A DNA stretch of 64,000 nt. It comes from Rotaria socialis (lineage: Eukaryota > Rotifera > Eurotatoria > Philodinida > Philodinidae). A model generated the notes under the pieces. That model saw nothing but the letters and a program-made list of their open reading frames with translations, did no database searches and was not told the origin of the DNA. The stretch covers positions 34,931 to 98,930 of the forward strand of contig CAJNYU010002347.1 in assembly GCA_905331475.1 (NCBI GenBank), given 5' to 3'. The number at the start of each line of letters is the position of its first letter. The first letter of the stretch is position 1. The position numbers were made by a program, and so were the translations under genes. Below are positions 57,103 to 64,000 of the stretch, one piece after another.

Positions 57103-58349
57103 GTTTCAGATCAATGAAGAAGAAAAAAATAGCATGCATAACATACGCCTACTCATTGCAATGACGTAGATGATCAACATAAGTTTTGCAATGTCTGATA
57201 GCGCTGTATCACATAATTGAATATACATCAATGGGAGATTTTTATTTAAACAAATTGATTTATTTATATTGAAAAAAGTTTGATTAACGTTTTAAAATTT
57301 TGTTTAACTTCAAGTCGTTGATAGATGTCGCTAATTTATGAATGCAATATTTCTAAATGTCAAAATCCCTTCCGAATGTGTCGAATATTCATTGAAATCA
57401 TTTGTATCATTTTATGAGACGGATTATGATGTCACTGAGTGGGTCTCTTCATTTTCTTACAGGACTGTAAATTAGCTTCGTATGACGAATGAATTTTATT
57501 ATCCTACTCAGATTTTATAGCAGTTCCTAGGTGCCCTATATATTGTATATTCAATGCTTACGATCTTCAAACACGACCTCCCGACGTGTTTAAAAAAAAG
57601 CTATTTATATATGTTACGACCACTTATAACCTTTTTTTTTATCAAAATTAGATTGTAGAAATCTTATGTTGTGTTCTGTTCTTCTTTTTTTTTTGGGAAT
57701 GATATTATTGTACAACATTAGTTCTTATCAAAAAGAGAAATTTACAGATAAAGATTGCATCACATTCACATATCGAAGTAAGCTTCTTTTTCCACTTTCT
57801 CTGATAATATTTGTTGATTTATCAAGGTAATCTTTTTTCTCCTGTCGTAAAGTCATGCAATTTGTGACGTTATCAATCAGTAGACCTATCTAGATTTGAT
57901 TAGTTATTTCTGCACAATGTGCCAATTCTTTCTTTTTTTTATACCCACCACTTATGATGCAACAAAAAATGCCTGCCATATTTTTTTAAATTCACACTTG
58001 TAAAATTGTTTTATGTGCATATAACATAAGTAGAGCATTTTTTGAAGAGACGGACCAATTTGTCTTACTTAATTTCGTATATGTGAGATAAAGAAAAATC
58101 TTCGACGATAATCAAAATTACGAATATAAAGAAACATTTTCATCCAAACATCTCTCTGTCTCATTGAAAAACGTCATATTTATCAAATCAATGAATAAAT
58201 AAATATCCATCCGAGCAGAGAAGAGAAAGAAAAACAGGACCGAAATGAAATAAAGAACATTTCATTCATGTGTTGACTTATGTTATCATACGATAAAATT
58301 TAGACATAAAAAAGTCCAAACGACAACATAAGAAAGCAAAACAAAATTC
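57103..58349. promoter_or_regulatory. Shared upstream region of RUNDC1 (-) and the membrane protein gene (+)
   Basis: About 1.25 kb between two divergent start codons, with no gene recognised. It must carry the promoters of both genes. It is AT-rich; no conserved element could be picked out by eye. Confidence 0.45.
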
Positions 58350-58982
58350 ATGGAACCATTCACACCAGAAATATTAACTTCTGTTGTACTTATTGCTATT
58401 GTATTGTCAGGTGTAACATTTGTTGCACTCACAATTCTTATTATTTGCTTAATACGTTCTAAACGTGGTAGAGTGAAAGCTGAAATTGATGATAATGATA
58501 ATGATGACGACGACGATGACGATGATGATGGTGATGATGATGATGACGTATCACTACCAGCAACATCTAAAGATTCATCTCATACTCGTTCGCCCTCTAT
58601 CTCGCCTACTCTATCATCACCATCAATTCGAACTCCTGCAGGCCAAACTCCTATGGTTCAAATTCCACAAAAGAAAAAACTGCCATCAGCGGCACCCAAA
58701 CATCGGTCTCGTGTAATTTCTGTTACAGATGAATATTCTTCTAATGATCAAATGAAACATAAACATGCATATAGACATGACGCAAGTTACGATACGATAA
58801 TTACGAATGATAGTAGATTACAAAGTTCACAACCTCAACAAAAACAACAACATGCAAAACTATTTAAACCAGTAATAGAAGGTAATTTCGTCACTCGTGA
58901 AACACCCTATCCACCTGATATTATTAAGCGTGAACAATTTATGATCGCGACTCGTGGAAATCCAAATGATAAATATGTTTAA
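58350..58982 (+). CDS. Single-pass membrane protein with acidic juxtamembrane run
   Basis: Intronless frame of 210 residues starting MEPFTPEILTSVV. A strong transmembrane helix lies at residues 9-34 (ILTSVVLIAIVLSGVTFVAL), followed by positive residues RSKRGRVK, so the N-terminus is probably outside and the tail cytoplasmic. Residues 45-66 are almost entirely Asp with single Asn and Gly, encoded by an imperfect GAT/GAC microsatellite. The remainder is disordered and Ser/Pro/Gln-rich with basic patches (PQKKKLPSAAPKHRSR) and ends NPNDKYV. No signal peptide apart from the helix itself. Family not recognised; possibly a small adaptor or ion-channel accessory protein, but that is speculation. Confidence 0.7.
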   Translation: MEPFTPEILTSVVLIAIVLSGVTFVALTILIICLIRSKRGRVKAEIDDNDNDDDDDDDDDGDDDDDVSLPATSKDSSHTRSPSISPTLSSPSIRTPAGQTPMVQIPQKKKLPSAAPKHRSRVISVTDEYSSNDQMKHKHAYRHDASYDTIITNDSRLQSSQPQQKQQHAKLFKPVIEGNFVTRETPYPPDIIKREQFMIATRGNPNDKYV

Positions 58983-59528
58983 TAATAATGCAAGTTGTAT
59001 TTACAAACAACATGACAGCTGTTGGATTGATTCGATTAGTTGCGGTCGCTAAAATTTGACAAAAAAGTGCATTTGATTACCGTTGCTTTTTTAAATAAAG
59101 AAAAGCTAGAAATACGGTTTAACTGGAAGTAATTAGTGATTCTTTTTCATGAAAATAATTCGTTAGTTTTACAGATCTAAATTATTAAATTTTTCAATGA
59201 ATCAAAACTTTGATTATACTCTCCTAAAGAGGGGTGTGGCCTCCCCCATGCTTTTGAAAAAAACTGTGTTTTTAGAGATATGCTACTGCTGGATCTGTAA
59301 GAACAACGATCTTGCTTCTGATTTTTCGAGTTTCTAGAGTAGTGATTTAAGTTTGATTCAATGACTATGCCAAACTCAGTCCGTGCGATTAAAATAATGA
59401 GAAAAAAGAACTCTTCAATGAATTCCATTCGCAATTCATATGATTTTCAGCTTGTGACGAGTTGAGGATTCGCTTTTTTTGCTCTGCTAATTCGCGAATT
59501 AAAATCTTTCAAACCAAGATCTCTATTA
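58983..59528. other. Convergent intergenic, no gene seen
   Basis: 3' flanks of the membrane-protein gene (plus) and the KChIP-like gene (minus). No other structure. Confidence 0.55.
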
Positions 59529-62386
59529 TTAATTTTTGAACTCAGTACTTCCATTAGGTTTTCTTAAGTTATTCCATAAATATTCAATTGAGCGCCCAAG
59601 GGTATAAGTAAAAAATTGAAAGCAATTATTAACAATACGAACCCGTTTACAATAATCAATAAAATCATTTACTGTTATTTGTTCATTGTGCATCGGATCA
59701 ATACACTAGAAAAGAAAGAAGAAAAAGCCAAATTCTCAATAGGAATCGAATATTAAGCTTCCTTTGTCTTGTTTAACTATCTGAAAACTTTATCATTCCT
59801 GTCAATCATGTCCAAGACAGTTATGATCTAGTTAGATAGACTCGTACGTACGTGATGAAAATACAAAAGCAGATGTCGCTTCTTTTGATAATTACAGGCA
59901 AATTGTTTTATTCTATCTGTATTATTGAATACATCTCTTTTTCATTCTTAAGCCACCAGAAATATATGAGAATAAAATTTTATCCGTATGAGTTGTGTAA
60001 ACTCAAAAAATATTCCTTTTAACTTCTATGGATATCAAACACATACTTCGAATACTTCATCGACATGTTTCTGAATGTCACGTTCGATAATGGCTAAATG
60101 GCCCGATGAGCCAACAAGTTCATTGAGTGACAAAATAATTTCACTGATATTCTAAAAAATAAATCTATAATATTGACGACGATGATTAAAGATATTCTCA
60201 TACTGCTCGTGTCAAATGTCCTTCACCAGGAAAATCATAAAAACGAAAAATCCATCGTAGTTTTTCCTCGATCGTACCACGGCATAGTACAGATAACGTC
60301 AGAATGTAATCCTATAAAAATAATTGAAATCAATACGAATGAAAATCTTTGCAAAAAATTTACATCAAATGTAAATGTTCCTTTATGATTTCGATCGATC
60401 ATGGAAAATAAATAATGAGTATATTTCGTTACATCTATAGATTAACAATAATAAATTATTCTTACATTTTTTTATTTCTTTCTATCTATGACTTACTTCC
60501 TTGTGGAAAAAATTGTAAGTAGATTCCGCGTAATCTTTCTTCATTAACATTTCCACCGGGACAGTCCTTTAAAAAAAATGCTAAATAACTCTAATAGACA
60601 AAAACCAGAATTGATTTTCTACTTGTTTAAAACTTCGATAGAGAAGACGAATTTCAGATTTTGAAAAACGTGTACATTTCATTATCTCTTCTATTGATCG
60701 AGGCTGCTGAAGATTTCTTGAAAGTAACGCATCCAATTGTAAATCTAAATTGTATCAACAACAAAAAACAATCAATATATAGTTTTCATCATTATTTTTT
60801 TCTAAAAACAAATATACCTCGATTGGTTTTTTTACGTTTACCAAAATTAATACTACCCTGCCCTTGAGAAAACGAAGCTATATTAGCACCCATACTTTTT
60901 CTTAAACACCATGGATAGCGAATAAAGAAACAATTTAAAGTGAATCAACATTTACAGATGACTATCTTTAGTCTGTTCGTTGATTCGACTATTGCTTTCA
61001 GATGACAAGATGAGATCGATAGATGATGACATTGCCGACGAGAGAATGACATTTTGTTCGCTCTTTTCGATTATGATCGTTAATTCTACACAACTAGAAA
61101 GATCCCCACATGTGAATTATCCGACTCGATATACATGAAGAATTGTAGTAGAATAAAAAAAGAAAGGAAAAAGGCCACGAGCAAATCTATAAAACGTCTG
61201 GTTCCAATTGGATATATTATATTGACATGAATGTTATCTCTATGATCAACGTCTTTTATCCAAAATACACAATATATCAGAGAAGAGAATTGATAACTCG
61301 CAATCGCTATGCTATAATAATATACTTAATCTTTCGTCGATTATTGGAAACAACTCGTCGAGAAACAAAAGTTATTATTAGTTATAGTAATATTTGTTAA
61401 TGACTTGTCAAATTTTTATTAGATATTAAAAGTAAATGGTATCAGTGATGAATGAACAAAACTAACTGATGTAAATTCAAATCATTTATATCCGAGCCAT
61501 TTCTGATTATTCGATTATCATAATAATGAAATAAATTCTATTATAAATAAAAAAAAGAATTTCTCTCACAGAATTATCGAGAGCGTCTAAAAAGTCGGCA
61601 ATGTGTGAAGAATGTTTCGTATGCAAGAGAAAAAAAAACGATCAAATGCATAGTTTTAGATCTTGTAGGAACTAGTGCATCAAACAATATACTTAAACAG
61701 ATGGTTCAAGCAAAGGAAACTTTTCAAAATCGATTATCATGGGAACGTAAACAATTTTTTCATTAAGTAAAAATGCTTCAAAAAGCAATCTCGAAGCTTT
61801 CTTGCAAATAAGACATGACATTTCCTTCCCGCTAGACAGAAGTACAAGTTAAGAGCTTTTTCATAGTGTTACTTTAATGTATTTCTTTTGATAAGTAAAT
61901 AGAGATAGAATTTTAACACTCAGGAAATGACTTTTGTATGCGAATCGATAAAAAAATTTATACTCAAGAGACTCAGAATAGTATACATATTGTTTTAATC
62001 GCTTCTGGTTCTTTCTCATGTGCATAGATCAGATACATTCTGAAGGTAGACATTAGTCCAATCGAGATTTACAGTACGTTCTAGGTTTCAGGTGAAATCA
62101 TAAAGCACAATCAGCAATCGCTAATGCCTGTGTTTTGAAAATTCGTTCATTAATCATAAAATTTCTCTATTAAAAAATTAGACAATCAACAAAGCAATAG
62201 ACGAAGAACGTCATTTATATGATAAAAAGATAGGTTTCTCTAAGAAAATATTTTACCTGATGTATTTTTACGGCTAACAACTCGAAAAATTCCGGTACTT
62301 AACCGTCGTGAAAAACGTTTACAAGTAGCGATGATACGAGATGTTCGCCGATCAGGTATGGCCAATGTTGCATGATACCAGGACAT
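59529..62386 (-). CDS. KChIP / neuronal calcium sensor-type EF-hand protein
   Basis: Minus-strand gene with two possible first exons (62386 and 60893) and a shared body. The body starts DLQLDALLSRNLQQPRSIEE (exon about 60629-60743), continues FSKSEIRLLYRSFKQ, CPGGNVNEERLRGIYLQFFP, then EF-hand 2 YLFSMIDRNHKGTFTFDDYI, LTLSVLCRGTIEEKLRWIFR, FYDFPGEGHL, ISEIILSLNELVG, RDIQKHVDEVFE, PMHNEQITVNDFIDYCKR and ends NGSTEFKN-stop at 59529. The F-x-K-x-E-x-L-Y-R-x-F-K and L-(S/V)-L-C-R-G-T-x-E-E-K-L-R-W blocks match KChIP and NCS proteins, which bind A-type Kv4 channels or other membrane partners. EF-hand 2 keeps most ligands (D, N, G, D). EF-hand 3 (DFPGEGHLTRA) and EF-hand 4 (DPMHNEQITVND) have lost key ligands and glycine, unlike KChIPs, where they are normally functional. 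Calcium response is probably altered. Confidence 0.88.
60867..60893 (-). promoter_or_regulatory. Alternative first exon start of the KChIP-like gene (MGANIASF)
   Basis: The exon at about 60817-60893 encodes MGANIASFSQGQGSINFGKR and ends CGA G. Met-Gly at the start and the similarity to the KChIP1-type N-terminus suggest N-myristoylation, although the usual Ser sits one position late. The distal exon (62260-62386) encodes MSWYHATLAIPDRRTSRIIA and a basic stretch and ends TCA G. Both end in phase 1, so either joins the next exon (AT TTA CAA) in frame. Confidence 0.6.
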
Positions 62387-63453
62387 GATCAATTCGCAGG
62401 GAACCTATCTAAAATAGTCATATAAGTCACTTTATTGGCCGAGTTCGATAAATGGAACGATGCTCTCTAAGTTACACTACTTTTTCATATGTTATTATAG
62501 TTTGTGTTTAGACAAAACACAAATAGTAAAGAGACAAAAGCGAGAAGAAAAAAATCCGAAAAAAGACCTAAGTGACTTTCACAACTACTAATGTCTCATC
62601 TCTTTTTTTCTCTGCTTCTTTTTTTTTGTAGAATCTGTTTGATTAGCTATCGTCACTTTTTTTCTATGATTGAATTTATGCAGGCTCATGCTTACATGAA
62701 GATGGGTTTTAGTAGCAGCATGATTGCGAGGCTTCATGAAGATTTATATTTATTGGCCATCATCATTTTTCAATTTGTTTTTCTGCCGTCGATATATAGA
62801 TGCAATTAGTTTATTTTGGCTTCAGACAAAAGATTAACGAGAAATCTAAACAATAGGTACTATGTCATCTATTGGCACAATAGGAATACATGCTGATTAT
62901 AATTGAAAGATAGAATGAAATCTTTCCTCCACTTGACTTCTTTCCCTATAATTACTCTATTCTTCAATGATTAGGTTTTGTAACTATCCAGAGAAATAAT
63001 AATAGCATAGATCTCTGTTCATAATCAATTAACATCAAAAGATGAAAACCTATGATTATAATAATAATGTTATCTTTTAGTTGAAAATATAGCTATTATG
63101 ATAAAGTGTCAATCTGAGAGAATAAATTCTATCGGTTTTTCTTTTGTTGATGCATAGATTTTCTTTATTTGTTTATGAAGATAGATGATTATTAACTACA
63201 TATATATATATAAGGCGACAAATCAAACGTTCAGTATTTTATTGCAAATGTTCAGTAAAATTTGTTCAGTATTATATACAAATGTTAAGTAAAAATATCA
63301 AATTGTCAGTGTAAAATTTAATGTTCACTAACTATTGCGTTTGTTCAGTTAATTAATTGTTTGCTCAGTATTAAAATTAGAGTTTCAGTAATTAATTCAG
63401 TTTACTGTTTCAAAAATACATTTTATCAGTAAAAAGTAGTATTTTTATCAGTA
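62387..63453. other. Intergenic, no gene recognised
   Basis: Upstream side of the distal first exon of the KChIP-like gene, then AT-rich DNA. From about 63218 it passes into the TTCAGTA-rich repeat listed next. Confidence 0.55.
63218..63453 (+). repeat. Dispersed TTCAGTA repeat
   Basis: About a dozen copies of TTCAGTA or one-step variants (GTTCAGTATT, GTTCAGTAAA, GTTAAGTAAA, TGTCAGTG, CTCAGTATT, ATCAGTAAAA) occur roughly every 15-25 bp, all on the same strand. The last copy (ATCAGTA) abuts the palindromic element at 63454. The spacers are AT-rich and unequal, so this is not a simple tandem array. Confidence 0.65.
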
Positions 63454-63729
63454 CCCAGGTCGAACATACACGGTCGTATACGACGGTAAATCGCCGTATT
63501 TGGCCGTATTACATGGCTCCGTATTACGATCGTAAATCTCCGTGCCGTATACGGCGAAATACGGCGCTTTAGGGTCGTTTTTGATCGTATTTCACCGTAT
63601 TACGACACGGAGATTTACGATCGTAATACGGAGCCATGTAATACGGCGATTTACCGTCGTATACGGCAGAAAACGGCCGTATACGGCCCGTATTTCACCG
63701 TATACGGACGTCGTAAAGCTCGTCCTGGG
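63454..63729. mobile_element. CCCAGGTCGAAC-family long palindrome, 276 bp, TA-flanked
   Basis: Starts CCCAGGTCGAACATACACGG and ends CGTCCTGGG; TA lies on both sides (63452-63453 and 63730-63731). The inner arms are long perfect or near-perfect reverse complements (left has GGCTCCGTATTACGATCGTA; right has TACGATCGTAATACGGAGCC). The interior is made of CGTATACGGC-like steps in both orientations. High CpG content contrasts with the flanks. No coding capacity: the frame readable inside is a by-product of the palindrome. Confidence 0.85.
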
Positions 63730-63853
63730 TAAATCACTTTTATTTTTCGATGTTTATGTTGATGTAAATAGAAGAACATTTGTCCACACTGACAGATGAT
63801 GATGTCATCAATCAAAAGATACTGTTTGGAGAAAAAACAATGATTATGTGTTG

Positions 63854-64000
63854 CCCAAGTCGAACAGTACGGTATGTATACGGCCGTTTACGGTTACTTT
63901 ACGACTATTTTACGGGCGAAAGTTTGCCGTAATATCTGGCGCAGTAATAAGGACCGTATGGTCCTGAGAGGTCGGAGCACAAACCGGCGTAAACCCTGAA
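63854..64000 (+). mobile_element. CCCAGGTCGAAC-family element, left end, runs off the window
   Basis: CCCAAGTCGAACAGTACGG is one mismatch from the family terminus. The interior shows GTATACGGCCGTTTACGG and TTTACGGGC steps as in the 63454 element. Its right end lies beyond the window. It begins only 124 bp after the previous element. Confidence 0.7.

Noticed and set aside
58480-58552. GAT/GAC microsatellite as a non-coding repeat
   Set aside because: It lies in frame within a good 210-codon frame with a transmembrane helix upstream and ordinary protein sequence downstream, so it is a coding Asp run.
63542-63799. Open frame of 85 codons with Arg/Thr-rich, repeating sequence
   Set aside because: It lies mostly in the palindromic element at 63454-63729. 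The repeated R-R-F-T and T-A-R patterns are translations of the CGTATACGG modules in both orientations.
1-64000. CRISPR arrays, operons, ribosome binding sites, rRNA or tRNA genes
   Set aside because: The sequence is eukaryotic with spliced genes. No spaced direct-repeat array or rRNA segment was seen, and no tRNA cloverleaf could be supported by eye; a tRNAscan run would settle the last point.

Overview
This is nuclear DNA from an animal. It is AT-rich, its genes carry many introns of about 50-80 bp with GT..AG borders, and gene order is compact and on both strands. Three things point to a bdelloid rotifer (Adineta/Rotaria-like): short interstitial runs of TGTGGG, which I recall as the bdelloid telomere repeat; a decayed F-box/LRR-type gene of a kind I recall as expanded in bdelloids; and many small hairpin transposons. 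The taxon is inferred, not proven.

Layout. 1-1251: the NBD1-to-TMD2 part of a full-length ABCB (P-glycoprotein-like) transporter on the minus strand, cut by a 100-N gap. 3219-6091 (-): a poly(ADP-ribose) polymerase with two WWE domains, a WGR domain, the helical regulatory domain and the catalytic domain. 6612-11744 (+): a katanin-interacting protein (KATNIP/KIAA0556) homologue, divergent from the PARP. 11970-20931 (-): a membrane adenylyl cyclase, convergent with KATNIP. 24112-24802 (-): a PPPDE/DeSI-type isopeptidase. 27190-28068: an inverted duplication carrying two copies of a small secreted cysteine-rich peptide gene.

28.7-41.8 kb is a decayed, repeat-rich block. It holds a mariner relic, an F-box/LRR pseudogene, several palindromic elements, a serine/glutamine-rich gene of unknown family (34350-36237, +), a rhodopsin-like GPCR pseudogene and a short LTR retroelement with two 211-bp LTRs. 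Two single-N joins in this block are flanked by near-identical 110-121 bp sequence on both sides, so they look like unmerged assembly overlaps.

42.5-62.4 kb is gene-bearing again: a cysteine-cluster protein of unknown function (42577-44253, +), a tandem alpha-crystallin small heat-shock protein (46488-47273, -), a small basic unknown protein (51342-51989, -), the GPN-loop GTPase GPN2 (52897-53930, -), RUNDC1 (54572-57102, -), a single-pass membrane protein with an acidic run (58350-58982, +) and a KChIP/neuronal-calcium-sensor protein with two alternative first exons (59529-62386, -).

The window ends in palindromic DNA of a dispersed family whose ends read CCCAGGTCGAACAGTACGG. At least five copies or fragments lie in this window, and this family is the strongest candidate for an undescribed element. 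The protein genes look like ordinary housekeeping and signalling genes (cAMP synthesis, calcium sensing, cilia/microtubules, DNA repair). No operon-like or defence-system organisation is visible.
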